From positions 318,870 to 382,869 of the forward strand of contig CP053449.1 of NCBI GenBank assembly GCA_013285465.1: a stretch of DNA of 64,000 nucleotides. The letters are read 5' to 3'. Origin of the DNA: Pseudomonadota bacterium (GTDB lineage: Bacteria > Pseudomonadota > Alphaproteobacteria > Micavibrionales > CSBR16-224). Below, piece by piece: positions 25,958 through 34,529 of this stretch. How positions within the stretch are numbered: the first letter of the stretch is position 1; every line of letters starts with the position of its first letter. The notes under the pieces were generated by a model, which saw nothing but the letters and a program-made list of their open reading frames with translations, did no database searches and was not told where the DNA came from. The position numbers were made by a program, and so were the translations under genes.

Positions 25958-28384
25958 ATGACCGCAAGTACAAATTCCACGGCGACGATCAAGGAAATCT
26001 ACGAGACGATGGAATACGGCCCTGCTCCTGAAAGTGCGGATCATGCTATGGCATGGCTTGCCGATCACAAACAGAAATTCGGCCATTATATTGACGGGAA
26101 ATGGGTTCTGCCGAAAGACGGAAAATTCATGAAAACCGTCAATCCCGCCACCGGTGAAAAACTGGCGGATGTGCTGGACGGTACAGCAAAAGATGTTGAT
26201 ACGGCTGTGAAAGCTGCGCGTAAAGCTTTACCGGCATGGCAGGCGCTGTCTCCTTTCCGCCGCGCCAAACATCTTTACGCCTTGGCACGTCTGCTGCAAA
26301 AACATGCACGGTTATTCGCTGTTGTTGAAACGCTGGATAACGGCAAGCCGATCCGCGAAACACGTGATATTGATGTGCCGCTGGCGGCGCGTCACTTCTA
26401 TTACCATGCCGGTTGGGCGCAGCTGTTGGAGACGGAGTTTCCGGGCTATGAGGCGCATGGTGTTGTCGGTCAGATCATTCCGTGGAATTTCCCGCTGCTG
26501 ATGCTGGCATGGAAAATCGCCCCTGCATTGGCGGCCGGAAATACGGTTGTTTTGAAACCGGCGGAGTTTACGCCGCTGTCAGCAGCACTGTTTGCAGAAA
26601 TCTGTATTGAAGCAGGACTTCCCGATGGTGTCGTGAACATCGTTCAGGGCGCAGGAAAAACCGGCGCGGCGCTGGTTGCGCATGACGGTGTGGATAAAAT
26701 CGCTTTCACCGGCTCGACGGAAGTCGGCCGCATTATCCGTGCTGCAACTGCCGGAACGGGGAAAGCCCTGACACTGGAACTGGGCGGGAAATCTCCGATG
26801 ATTGTTTTTGATGATGCCGATCTGGACAGTGCGGTTGAAGGCGTTGTTGACGGTATCTGGTTCAATCAAGGCGAAGTTTGCTGTGCCGGTTCACGTTTGC
26901 TGGTGCAGGAAGGCGTTGCCGAAAAAATGCATAAAAAACTTGCGGCACGGATGGAGAATTTCCGCGTTGGCAACCCGCTTGATAAATCCATTGATATGGG
27001 TGCGGTGGTTGATAAAACACAATACGACAATATTACGGCCATGATTAAACAGGGCGTAAAAGAAGGCGCAACACTGATGCAGCCGTCTTGCGCGATGCCG
27101 AAAAACGGCTGGTTCGTACCGCCGACCGTATTGGCGAATGTGTCGCCTTCGGCAACCGTTGCGGAAAAAGAGATTTTTGGCCCCGTCCTGTCCACAATGA
27201 CATTCCGTACACCGGAAGAAGCCGTCGCATTGGCCAATAATACGCGTTACGGTCTGGCGGCAGGTATCTGGAGCGAGAATATTAATCTGGCGCTGGATCT
27301 TGCTCCGAAACTGAAGGCGGGCGTGGTCTGGCTCAATTCCGCCAATCTGTTTGATGCGGCTTGCGGTTTTGGCGGCTACCGCGAATCCGGTTTCGGGCGC
27401 GAAGGCGGACGTGAAGGCATGTATGCTTACCTCAAGAAAAGCGTTGTCAAAAAACTGAAACCCTATGCCGCTTCCGAGGGTAAGGGGATTACCAAAAAAC
27501 GCGGTTTGAAACCGGCGGCATCCGCCAGCGGCTTTATTGACCAGACGCCGAAATTCTTTATCGGCGGCAAGCAGACGCGCCCTGACGGTAATTACAATCT
27601 GTCGGTTCTGTCACCGGCAGGGGAATTTGTCGGTCAGGTTGGTGAAGGTAACCGCAAAGATATTCGTAATGCGGTTGAGGCCGCGCGCAAAGCGGAAGGC
27701 TGGAGCAAGGCCGCGCATCATCTTCGTGCGCAGATTTTGTATTTCATTGCTGAAAATCTGGAGCGCCGCAAATCAGAATTTGCAGCCCGTATCATGTCCA
27801 TGACGGGCGCAAGTAAAGCAAAAGCGACGGAAGAGGTCGAATTGTCTTTACAGCGTCTGTTCACCTATGGCGCATGGTGCGATAAATATGAAGGCACGGT
27901 ACATACGCCGCCGCTGCGCACGGTGTCCGTTGCGATGAAAGAGCCGGTCGGCATTATGGGCGTGATCTGCCCTGATGAAGCGCCGCTTTTGGGCTTTATT
28001 TCATTGATTGCTCCGGCGATTGCGATGGGGAACCGCGTGATTGTACTCCCCTCCGAACAACATCCGCTTGCGGCGGTTGATTTCTATCAGGTGCTGGAAA
28101 CCTCCGATTTGCCCGCAGGTGTTGTCAATATTGTCACTGGATGGCGTCAGGAACTGACAAAAACGCTGGCGGAACATGACAATGTTGATGCGCTGTGGTA
28201 TTTCGGCCCTGATATGACAGGATCGGCCTTTGTTGAAAAATCATCCGTGACCAATCTGAAACGGACATGGTGTGCGGACGGTCTGAAGCGTGACTGGTTC
28301 AACGCCGATCAGGCGGAAGGCGAAGAATTCCTGCGCCATGCAACGGAAGTCAAAAATATCTGGGTTCCTTACGGGGAAGCGTAA
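25958..28384 (+). CDS. ALDH16-type two-domain aldehyde dehydrogenase
   Basis: An 808-residue protein with two aldehyde dehydrogenase domains. The first (about residues 45-500) is complete: 'GQIIPWNFPLLMLAWKIAPA', 'FTGSTEVG', 'LELGGKSP' with the general-base Glu, and catalytic Cys in 'NQGEVCCAGSR' (Cys308/309). The second (about 520-800) resembles an ALDH fold but lacks the LELGG Glu and a proper catalytic Cys loop, so it is a degenerate domain. This arrangement is the hallmark of the ALDH16 family, in which the C-terminal domain packs against the active one. The natural aldehyde is unknown. AAGGAG precedes the ATG; secA lies 35 bp upstream, so co-transcription is possible. Confidence 0.9.
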   Translation: MTASTNSTATIKEIYETMEYGPAPESADHAMAWLADHKQKFGHYIDGKWVLPKDGKFMKTVNPATGEKLADVLDGTAKDVDTAVKAARKALPAWQALSPFRRAKHLYALARLLQKHARLFAVVETLDNGKPIRETRDIDVPLAARHFYYHAGWAQLLETEFPGYEAHGVVGQIIPWNFPLLMLAWKIAPALAAGNTVVLKPAEFTPLSAALFAEICIEAGLPDGVVNIVQGAGKTGAALVAHDGVDKIAFTGSTEVGRIIRAATAGTGKALTLELGGKSPMIVFDDADLDSAVEGVVDGIWFNQGEVCCAGSRLLVQEGVAEKMHKKLAARMENFRVGNPLDKSIDMGAVVDKTQYDNITAMIKQGVKEGATLMQPSCAMPKNGWFVPPTVLANVSPSATVAEKEIFGPVLSTMTFRTPEEAVALANNTRYGLAAGIWSENINLALDLAPKLKAGVVWLNSANLFDAACGFGGYRESGFGREGGREGMYAYLKKSVVKKLKPYAASEGKGITKKRGLKPAASASGFIDQTPKFFIGGKQTRPDGNYNLSVLSPAGEFVGQVGEGNRKDIRNAVEAARKAEGWSKAAHHLRAQILYFIAENLERRKSEFAARIMSMTGASKAKATEEVELSLQRLFTYGAWCDKYEGTVHTPPLRTVSVAMKEPVGIMGVICPDEAPLLGFISLIAPAIAMGNRVIVLPSEQHPLAAVDFYQVLETSDLPAGVVNIVTGWRQELTKTLAEHDNVDALWYFGPDMTGSAFVEKSSVTNLKRTWCADGLKRDWFNADQAEGEEFLRHATEVKNIWVPYGEA

Positions 28385-28419
28385 GAGCGGCGAAACATAA
28401 AGAAAAAGTGTAGAGTTTT

Positions 28420-29001
28420 TTAAGGCGCGCCGGGTGCCATCGTGTTTTGCTGCACAGAGCCGCGACGCGGTTTATTGCTATCCACATTGTCATTACTGCC
28501 CGTCTTATTATCAGTGGTCAGTGTTTCACCGATAACCTGTCCGGCATGCTGCGCCTGTTCGACAATTTCATGTGCAAGTCCTTCGGCGACTTTGGCAGGA
28601 GCAATTCCGGCAGTTTGCAGGGCTTCCCGCGCCGTTTCCGACGTTTCCCGGTATTGTGCCGCAGCTTTATCATAGACGCAATCGGTAATGGCCTGTGCCA
28701 TCTCTTGCGGTGTTGCTGTTTTAGAAAATTCCGATGTCAGATACTGGTTACGGCATCCGTCCAGATATTGGGCGGTATCCCCGCGGGTGAAATAACCGCG
28801 GCGGCGCAATTCATCCGCACCGATGGCGGGGTTTAAAATATCTTTCGTCAGCTGGTCAACAACTTCTTGCCCCGGTTTTTCGGGGTTCATCTCATGGATG
28901 CCATAAGAAACGACTGCGGCAAAACCGCCGATTGCGCCGACAAATATCAGCGCAATTGCTCCTGCGGGATCTTTGATAAATTCTTTCAGAGCCTTAAACA
29001 T
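28420..29001 (-). CDS. Membrane-anchored protein of unknown function
   Basis: I do not recognise this 193-residue protein. One hydrophobic helix (residues about 15-37) follows a short cytoplasmic start, so the rest is probably periplasmic. Two cysteines (in 'LDGCRNQ' and 'ITDCVYD') could form a disulfide. A mid region of helices is followed by a polar, disordered tail. It converges on the ALDH gene and lies 121 bp downstream of nothing co-directional except itself, so it is likely a single-gene unit. Confidence 0.65.
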   Translation of the reverse strand: MFKALKEFIKDPAGAIALIFVGAIGGFAAVVSYGIHEMNPEKPGQEVVDQLTKDILNPAIGADELRRRGYFTRGDTAQYLDGCRNQYLTSEFSKTATPQEMAQAITDCVYDKAAAQYRETSETAREALQTAGIAPAKVAEGLAHEIVEQAQHAGQVIGETLTTDNKTGSNDNVDSNKPRRGSVQQNTMAPGAP

Positions 29002-29122
29002 GCCATGTCCTTGGTAACAATAAAAAATACTCTTCCGAGATATCGGAAAAGTATACGCGAAAAGAGAAAAAAATGGAAGGGGAAAGAGGATTTTTCTACA
29101 TTTTAGAATGGTTTAGAAGGGG

Positions 29123-31273
29123 TTAACTTCCTGCGGCGCTGGTGCTGCCATGCGTGTTTTCACTGTCTTCTTCCTCTTTTTTGTTCTCCTCTTCCGTCCG
29201 CGGCGGTTGTTGCGGCGGCGGAGCGGGTTGCGCCGTTTGCTGCGGCTGCGGCGGTTGTTGCGGTGGCGGAGCGGGTTGCGCTGTTTGCTGCGGCTGTGGC
29301 GGTTGTTGCGGCGGCGGAGCGGGTTGCGCTGTTTGTTCCGGCTGTGGCGGTTGTTGCGGCGGCGGTGCGGGTTGCGCCGTTTGCTGCGGCTGTGGCGGTT
29401 GTTGCGGCGGCGGTGCAGGTTGCGCCGTTTGTTCCGGCTGCGGCGGTTGTTGCGGCGGCGGTGCAGGTTGTGCTGTTTGCGCCGGTTGCGGCGGCACGGG
29501 TGGTGCTGCCTGTTGCGGCGCAGGCGATGACCCCATAGGATCTGTCAGGGATGGATCGACAAAAAAGCCGTCATCAGGAATGATTGTGGTTTTCCCGGGT
29601 GAAGGCGGTGGCGGTGCTGCAATCGGTGTAGGATGTTTCTCATCTGTTATGGATGGTTTTTGTGCCTGCGGGGCTTCATCTTCATCCGGTTCATCAAAGA
29701 AACCGCTATCTGCAGGGGATGGTGTTCTGGCGGGTTGTTGCGGCGTCGCTGTGCCGGGAGCTGTGGCGGCAGTATCCGCATTGCCGGTTGCTTGTGGCGG
29801 CGGTGCGGTATTTCCTTCCGCGCCCGTATCGCCGTTATCGCCGCCTTCCTCGTTTTTAGGACGCCGTTGCGGTACGCTGGCAGGATCAATTTTACCGATG
29901 CCTTTGAAAACGCAACAGTTGCGGCCGCCCTCTTTCGCTTCGTAAAGCGCATCATCCGCTTCTTTCAAAGCGCGGTTCGGATCAATACCTGTTTCGGTCA
30001 GGACGAAGCCGCCGATACTGACGGTCACGGAAAGTTCACCGCCTTCGACCTGATCGCATTCAAAAACCTTGTCGCCGATCATCCTGCGCAGACGTTCGGC
30101 AACCATGATGGCGACTTCCTGCGTGGCATCGGGCAGGATGGCGACAAATTCCTCACCACCCATACGTGCGACCATATCAAGGCTACGCAGGCCTTTATTG
30201 ACGCGTTCGGAAAAAGTTTTCAGGACGAAATCCCCGATATCGTGACCATAGGTATCGTTAAAGGGTTTGAAATGGTCAATATCCAGCATCAGAATGCCGA
30301 CAGGCTTTTTATCGATTTCGTGTTTTGCCAGAATTTTTTCAAGGTGAACCATCAGATAGCGGCGGTTGTAAAGTCCGGTCAGCTCATCTGTCAGCGCCAT
30401 GGAAAGGCTCAGTTCATAATTTGTTTTCAGCCGGTCCTGATAACGCTTGCGGCGGATCTGTGTACGGACACGGGCGATAAATTCGTTCCGGTCAAGCGGG
30501 CGCAGAATATAGTCATGCGCACCGATTTCAAGCCCGCGGGCAATTCGCGGCATATCCTGTTCTTCGCCGACCATCAAAATCGGCACGGCACGGCTGCGCT
30601 CGTTCGAGCGGAAGAAGGAACACAGGCGCAGCCCGTCCTCATTCACCATGTTCAGGCTGACGACAATCAGGTCGAAATCCTTGAACTGGGCTTCGCCCAT
30701 GGCATCTTCACCCTGCCGGACGGCAACGACTTTTGCATTGTCGCGCTCCATGGTCTCCACCATTTTGCTGCTTTCCATCTGGTTGTCTTCCACCACCAGA
30801 ATATGGGCATTTTCAACCGACTCGGCCATAATGGTTTTATCACTGTCCATGGCGCCAAGCTGGTTTGCGGCTTTTTCGCGTACCTGCCATTCATCAACGA
30901 TCATTTTCAGACGTACAAGCGAACGTACACGTGCCATCAGTGCGGTATCATTCACGGGCTTACTCAAGAAATCATCCGCGCCTGCCTCCAATCCGCGTAC
31001 GCGGTCAGTGGCATCGGTCAAAGCAGTGACCATAACGACGGGAATATGGACAGTGGCGGGGTTTGCTTTCAGACGTTCGCAGACTTCGAATCCGTCCATG
31101 CCCGGCATCATAATATCCAGAAGCACGACATCGGGCTTTTCTTTTTCGGCAATTTCCAGCGCCTCCGGACCGCTTGTTGCGGTCAGAACATCATAATATT
31201 CCGCCTTCAGCTTGGCTTCGAGCAGCTTTACGTTTGGCAGGATATCGTCAACAACCAGAATACGTGCAGACAT
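29123..31273 (-). CDS. pleD: PleD-like diguanylate cyclase with Pro/Gln-rich repeat tail
   Basis: A PleD-type response regulator that makes cyclic di-GMP. Receiver 1 (residues 3-120) has the phospho-acceptor Asp53 in '[13 protein letters not shown]'. Receiver 2 (about 157-272) is a pseudo-receiver with Ser at the Asp position. The GGDEF domain (about 288-450) has active-site GGEEF at 372-376 and an inhibitory I-site RSLD at 363-366. All this matches Caulobacter PleD, which ends here. This protein goes on for about 260 more residues of Pro/Gln/Ala-rich sequence, with six 16-residue repeats, and ends in an acidic stretch. The tail is unlike PleD and may tether it or bind a partner. divK lies upstream on the same strand. 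Confidence 0.95.
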   Translation of the reverse strand: MSARILVVDDILPNVKLLEAKLKAEYYDVLTATSGPEALEIAEKEKPDVVLLDIMMPGMDGFEVCERLKANPATVHIPVVMVTALTDATDRVRGLEAGADDFLSKPVNDTALMARVRSLVRLKMIVDEWQVREKAANQLGAMDSDKTIMAESVENAHILVVEDNQMESSKMVETMERDNAKVVAVRQGEDAMGEAQFKDFDLIVVSLNMVNEDGLRLCSFFRSNERSRAVPILMVGEEQDMPRIARGLEIGAHDYILRPLDRNEFIARVRTQIRRKRYQDRLKTNYELSLSMALTDELTGLYNRRYLMVHLEKILAKHEIDKKPVGILMLDIDHFKPFNDTYGHDIGDFVLKTFSERVNKGLRSLDMVARMGGEEFVAILPDATQEVAIMVAERLRRMIGDKVFECDQVEGGELSVTVSIGGFVLTETGIDPNRALKEADDALYEAKEGGRNCCVFKGIGKIDPASVPQRRPKNEEGGDNGDTGAEGNTAPPPQATGNADTAATAPGTATPQQPARTPSPADSGFFDEPDEDEAPQAQKPSITDEKHPTPIAAPPPPSPGKTTIIPDDGFFVDPSLTDPMGSSPAPQQAAPPVPPQPAQTAQPAPPPQQPPQPEQTAQPAPPPQQPPQPQQTAQPAPPPQQPPQPEQTAQPAPPPQQPPQPQQTAQPAPPPQQPPQPQQTAQPAPPPQQPPRTEEENKKEEEDSENTHGSTSAAGS
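29192..29479 (-). repeat. Six 48-bp tandem repeats inside pleD
   Basis: The DNA encodes six consecutive units of 16 residues of the form [15 protein letters not shown](E/Q); the last ends in PPRTE. They cover residues 599-694 of PleD. Units differ by a few silent and E/Q changes, so they are in-frame coding repeats that can expand or contract, not a CRISPR array. Confidence 0.92.
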
Positions 31274-31384
31274 TTTTTTTCATCAATCGCCGTTAATATT
31301 TTTACATTTGTAAGACAAAAAACAATGTGAAATTATTCTGCCTTACCCCTCTCTTCACCCTAAAGGATAAAGATAAACTCTTCC

Positions 31385-31750
31385 TTAATCCAAATATTTT
31401 TTTACCGTCTGAATAAATTGCGGAACCGAAATCGGCTTGGCGATATAGTCCTCGCAACCTCCGGCACGGATTTTTTCTTCATCACCTTTCATGGCAAAAG
31501 CTGTGACGGCAATAACCGGAATATGCTTCAATGCTTCTTCGGCTTTCAGCATTTGCGTGACTTCAATGCCGGAAATCTCCGGAAGCTGAATGTCCATAAC
31601 AATCAGATCAGGCATATGTTCGCGCACCAGATCAACGGCATCACGTCCGTCCCGTGTTTTGACGGTCTTGTAGCCGTGTGCGGAGAGCAGATCGTCGAAA
31701 AGCTTCATATTCAGCTCGTTATCTTCAACAATCAGAACGGTTTTGGACAT
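31385..31750 (-). CDS. divK: Single-domain response regulator DivK
   Basis: A 121-residue stand-alone receiver domain nearly identical in pattern to DivK. Acidic residues '[11 protein letters not shown]' open the site, Asp53 in '[13 protein letters not shown]' is the phosphate acceptor, and Thr/Lys residues in '[26 protein letters not shown]' complete it. DivK sets cell polarity and CtrA activity through DivJ, PleC and DivL. It lies 111 bp upstream of pleD on the same strand, the arrangement known from Caulobacter. A near-consensus CtrA box lies about 95 bp upstream. Confidence 0.96.
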   Translation of the reverse strand: MSKTVLIVEDNELNMKLFDDLLSAHGYKTVKTRDGRDAVDLVREHMPDLIVMDIQLPEISGIEVTQMLKAEEALKHIPVIAVTAFAMKGDEEKIRAGGCEDYIAKPISVPQFIQTVKKYLD

Positions 31751-31844
31751 ATATCACCTGTGTTTTGCCAGTATTTCGAAAGAGAAGGAAGGGCTTTGAA
31801 AAGACCGTATTCACCTGTCACATCACTTTATAACACGGTATTGG

Positions 31845-31859
31845 TTAATAAAATCTTTA
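31845..31859. promoter_or_regulatory. CtrA-like site upstream of divK
   Basis: TTAA at 31845-31848 and TTTA at 31856-31859 are seven bases apart, one mismatch from TTAA-N7-TTAA. It lies 95 bp upstream of the divK start. divK is a CtrA target in Caulobacter, so the position is sensible, but the mismatch and AT-rich setting make this tentative. Confidence 0.3.
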
Positions 31860-31894
31860 CCTTTTATTTCATAATTTCTTTAAAGGACGATATG

Positions 31895-32779
31895 TCAGCA
31901 GTCGTTCTTTTTCTTCGGACCCAGAGATTTCAGGGTTTCAAGAATGGTAAAACTGCCGAAATGTACGGCGGCTTCGCTGACAATGCCGTTATCATGCAGA
32001 ATAACATCCATTTCATGTGACGGTGTGCCGCCTTCGGTATCATCATTTTGGGAAAGCGGGAAAAAAGCCAGGCGCATCCGCCATGCGCGTTCCGTCAGCA
32101 TTTCGGCGGCGATTTCGGGGTTTTTTGCCAGTTTCAGGCGCAGGGCGATCATTTCTTCTTTTGTCAGCTCATCGCCGATAAAAGTGTTCACTTCGACCAG
32201 GCCGCTTTCATCCGCGCCGTCAAACCAGACCATGTTATAAAATTTTTCGCCTTTTTCGGCGCGTTTTAAAAGTTCCAGAATATACTGGTTGGGAAAGAGC
32301 GTTTTTTGCTCGAAATCAAAGGACAAGCCTTCGGGAACCTGAAATTCGGCATGGCCGTTGCCATTGCCGTTTATCTGTGTGGCGCTGCCGCGGAATTCAT
32401 CACTTAATTCGCCATTGACCATGCTTTTCGAGGCGAATTGGAAGCCGCTGCCGTCTTTGGCTTCCCAGTTTGTGAAGTGCTTTTTCTCGGAAAAGCCGCG
32501 CTGGTTACTGTAAAGATAATTCAAAGAAAAGCTTTGTGAAACCGTCCAGCCGTCACAGGTATCATCCAGATGATAGGACATTTCGCCGTTAATACTGACA
32601 AGAGGGCTGGCGGAATTGCGGTCGGTCATGCGCACGGAATAGCTTGATTCATGCGGCGCAAGAATATGCGGTGCGTTCAGGGCATAAGCGTCTGTCGCCG
32701 TAAAAGACAGCGCGGCAAGAAACCCCGCCGCAAAGAGCGATGCGCCGCGTTTTTTGAAAAATTTGTCCGTAAAACTCAT
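31895..32779 (-). CDS. EipB-family cell-envelope integrity protein (DUF1849)
   Basis: A 294-residue exported protein with a signal peptide (residues about 12-33, ending Ala-Tyr-Ala). The 'HESSYSVRM', 'NGEMSYHLDDTCDGWTV' and 'FTNWEAKDGSGFQFASK' stretches match the beta-spiral periplasmic EipB family of Alphaproteobacteria. EipB has a conserved disulfide between an N-terminal Cys and a Cys near the C-terminus; here Cys in 'DDTCDGW' and the very last residue Cys294 would form it. In Brucella EipB supports envelope integrity and virulence. It is divergent from dapB with 64 bp between the starts. Confidence 0.85.
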   Translation of the reverse strand: MSFTDKFFKKRGASLFAAGFLAALSFTATDAYALNAPHILAPHESSYSVRMTDRNSASPLVSINGEMSYHLDDTCDGWTVSQSFSLNYLYSNQRGFSEKKHFTNWEAKDGSGFQFASKSMVNGELSDEFRGSATQINGNGNGHAEFQVPEGLSFDFEQKTLFPNQYILELLKRAEKGEKFYNMVWFDGADESGLVEVNTFIGDELTKEEMIALRLKLAKNPEIAAEMLTERAWRMRLAFFPLSQNDDTEGGTPSHEMDVILHDNGIVSEAAVHFGSFTILETLKSLGPKKKNDC

Positions 32780-32843
32780 AGATAAGCCCTTTTGTATACC
32801 GCATTTTCAGCCTACACTAAAAACATTAAAAAAGGAGAAAAAA

Positions 32844-33641
32844 ATGCGCATAGCCGTACTCGGAGCAACAGGACGTATGGGGCAGGCCGTCATCCGCGCG
32901 GTGCTGGAAAAGGATAAGGAATTCTTGTCCGGCGGACATATCGGCAAGGATAAAAGCAAAATTGATAAGGATCTGGGCGTGATTGCCGGCGGCGAGCCCG
33001 TTGGCGCATTGGCAACAGACCGTATGCAGACGGTTTTCGCAGGCACGGATGTGGCGATTGACTTTACCTCCCCCGACTGTGTGGAGGAACATTGCCAATT
33101 TGCCAAAGCGGCCAAAACCGCTCTGGTTGTCGGTACGACCGGGCTGACGGAGGAACATCTGGATATGCTGCGCGATACGGCGGATACCGTGCCGGTCGTC
33201 TGGGCGCCGAATATGAGTCTGGGGGTGAATATCCTTTGCTCGCTGGTAAAAAAAGCCGCATCAATATTGGACGATGATTACGATATCGAAATCTTCGAAG
33301 CGCATCACAAATTTAAAAAAGACGCGCCCTCAGGCACGGCACTGGCACTGGCGGAATATGCGGCAAAAGGTCGGGAGATTGAAAATTATAAACCTGATTA
33401 CGACATTCGCGAAGGCGAACGTGAAAAGGGTGCAATCGGTTTTTCTGTGATGCGCGGCGGTGATATTGTCGGTGAACATGATGTGGTTTTTGCCGCTGGC
33501 GGCGAAAGACTGATTTTAAGCCATAAAGCCACTGACCGCTCTATCTTCGCACGCGGCGCTGTCACCGCCGCACTCTGGACCAAAGACAAAGCCCCCGGCT
33601 TTTATTCGATGCAGGATGTGCTGGGGTTGTCGAAGACATGA
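32844..33641 (+). CDS. dapB: 4-hydroxy-tetrahydrodipicolinate reductase DapB
   Basis: DapB reduces dihydrodipicolinate-type intermediates on the route to lysine and meso-diaminopimelate, the cross-linking amino acid of peptidoglycan. The dinucleotide motif 'AVLGATGRMGQAV', 'IDFTSPDC' and the catalytic 'EAHHKFKKDAPSGTAL' are all present. Start ATG 32844 with AAAGGAG upstream gives 265 residues, the family length; an upstream in-frame start would add unrelated residues. Confidence 0.97.
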   Translation: MRIAVLGATGRMGQAVIRAVLEKDKEFLSGGHIGKDKSKIDKDLGVIAGGEPVGALATDRMQTVFAGTDVAIDFTSPDCVEEHCQFAKAAKTALVVGTTGLTEEHLDMLRDTADTVPVVWAPNMSLGVNILCSLVKKAASILDDDYDIEIFEAHHKFKKDAPSGTALALAEYAAKGREIENYKPDYDIREGEREKGAIGFSVMRGGDIVGEHDVVFAAGGERLILSHKATDRSIFARGAVTAALWTKDKAPGFYSMQDVLGLSKT

Positions 33642-33703
33642 CGGGGAGATTGGCTAATTTATCTGACCCTTTTACTGCTCTTCATGCAGACTTCCCCAAA
33701 AAA

Positions 33704-33748
33704 TGTATTGCGTCCCGCTTTTTCGTGCGCTTTTTCCCGCTTTTTCCG
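33704..33748 (+). repeat. Left inverted repeat with GCTTTTT units
   Basis: The end sequence is followed by three spaced copies of (C)CGCTTTTT or GCGCTTTTT. It ends 12 bp before the orphan gene start and so also contains its leader. It pairs with the right repeat at 34335-34404. Confidence 0.7.
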
Positions 33749-33759
33749 GAACTAAAACT

Positions 33760-34269
33760 ATGACAAAAAAAATGCCTAATAAAGATGAATGCCTCTATAT
33801 TTATGAAATGCTAGATGCTGGCCTCATAAATTTTACCTATATCCACCCATGGGCAGATAAGTTGATAGGAGCAACGGAAGCTCTCCCTTCATGGTTATGT
33901 GATCTTTCTACAAAAAAATATCAGGGCGACTTAATCAAAGCGCTTGGAGAGTATGTATTTAGTGAACCATTTGAGCCTGTACCAGCAGATATAGAAAAAT
34001 TCCATGTTGCCTGTTTGTATTTGAGATATGAAAGGCATGAATTGTCTTGGGCTACATTTTTATCTGAAACAGGAAAGTACCTAGATGGTGTTAATGGCGG
34101 ACTAGACTGCGAGACTCCATACCATTATTTAAACATTGTTCAAGATTTCAACTTCTCTCTAGATGCAGAAGAACAAACAAAAAAGCAGTATCTTGAAGAC
34201 CATGAATTAGAACCATGGATAAAATTGGCCAAAGAAAAGTATAAGCCCTTTTTAGATTTAAAAATGTAA
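33760..34269 (+). CDS. AT-rich orphan gene, unknown function
   Basis: I do not recognise this 169-residue protein. It looks soluble, acidic and rich in aromatic residues (for example 'FTYIHPW', 'CLYLRYERHELSW', 'PYHYLNIVQDF'), with no signal peptide or membrane helix and no catalytic motif I can name. Base and codon use is clearly more AT-rich than the flanking genes (many AAA, ATA, TTA and TAT codons), a sign of transfer. The start ATG 33760 is favoured over an upstream codon at 33703 that would lie inside the inverted repeat. It could be an immunity or antitoxin-like cargo gene, but that is only a guess from size and context. Confidence 0.6.
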   Translation: MTKKMPNKDECLYIYEMLDAGLINFTYIHPWADKLIGATEALPSWLCDLSTKKYQGDLIKALGEYVFSEPFEPVPADIEKFHVACLYLRYERHELSWATFLSETGKYLDGVNGGLDCETPYHYLNIVQDFNFSLDAEEQTKKQYLEDHELEPWIKLAKEKYKPFLDLKM

Positions 34270-34334
34270 TGTCAGACTAAAACCAAACCGCTCTCCTGCG
34301 CTAGTTCGGAAACCCGTTCCATGTTGTGCTGTGT

Positions 34335-34404
34335 AAAAAAAGCGAAAAAAAGCGAAAAAAAGCGGGAAAAAAGCGGGACACGGAAAAAAGCGGGACACAA
34401 TACA
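34335..34404 (-). repeat. Right inverted repeat with AAAAAAGCG units
   Basis: A 70-bp array of AAAAAAAGCG, AAAAAAGCGGG and AAAAAAGCGGGACAC units whose outer 20 bases are the inverted copy of the left end. The right array has more units than the left, suggesting slippage. Confidence 0.7.
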
Positions 34405-34426
34405 ATTAATCTTTGACAAAAAAGTC

Positions 34427-34447
34427 ATCCTGAAATTGTTTCAGGAT
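34427..34447. repeat. Perfect palindrome ATCCTGAAA-TTG-TTTCAGGAT
   Basis: A 9-bp stem with a 3-base loop sits in GTCATCCTGAA...TTCAGGATCC, 23 bp outside the right inverted repeat and 83 bp past the ogt stop. No T run follows on either strand, so it is not a typical terminator. Its form resembles the dispersed palindromic repeats seen in some alphaproteobacterial genomes; only one copy is in this window. Confidence 0.5.
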
Positions 34448-34529
34448 CCACGCTTCCATAGGCGCATATCTTTCAGGCAGGGAAGTGGATTCCAAAACAA
34501 GCTTGGAACGACGAATATATTATCGTGCA

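Larger units (their letters stand above)
33704..34404. mobile_element. Putative small mobile cassette bounded by inverted repeats
   Basis: Two outward ends form an inverted repeat: TGTATTGCGTCCCGCTTTTT at 33704-33723 and its complement at 34385-34404, with one mismatch in 20. The similarity continues inward as repeated CCGCTTTTT units. Between them lies one AT-rich gene with no resemblance to the neighbours. There is no transposase inside and no target duplication that I can see, so it would be a non-autonomous element moved by a transposase elsewhere, or a remnant. Confidence 0.45.

Noticed and set aside
29142-29945. A Gly/Cys-repeat protein on the + strand, and the 48-bp repeats as a possible CRISPR
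   Set aside because: The repeats are contiguous, without spacers, and in frame with PleD; the + strand frame is their mirror.
29633-31330. A 565-codon open frame opposite pleD
   Set aside because: It is a shadow of the GC-rich third positions of pleD; the PleD frame has clear receiver and GGDEF motifs.
34335-34404. The AAAAAAGCG array as a terminator or CRISPR
   Set aside because: It has no self-complementary stem on its own and no spacers; it matches the inverted left end of the cassette.
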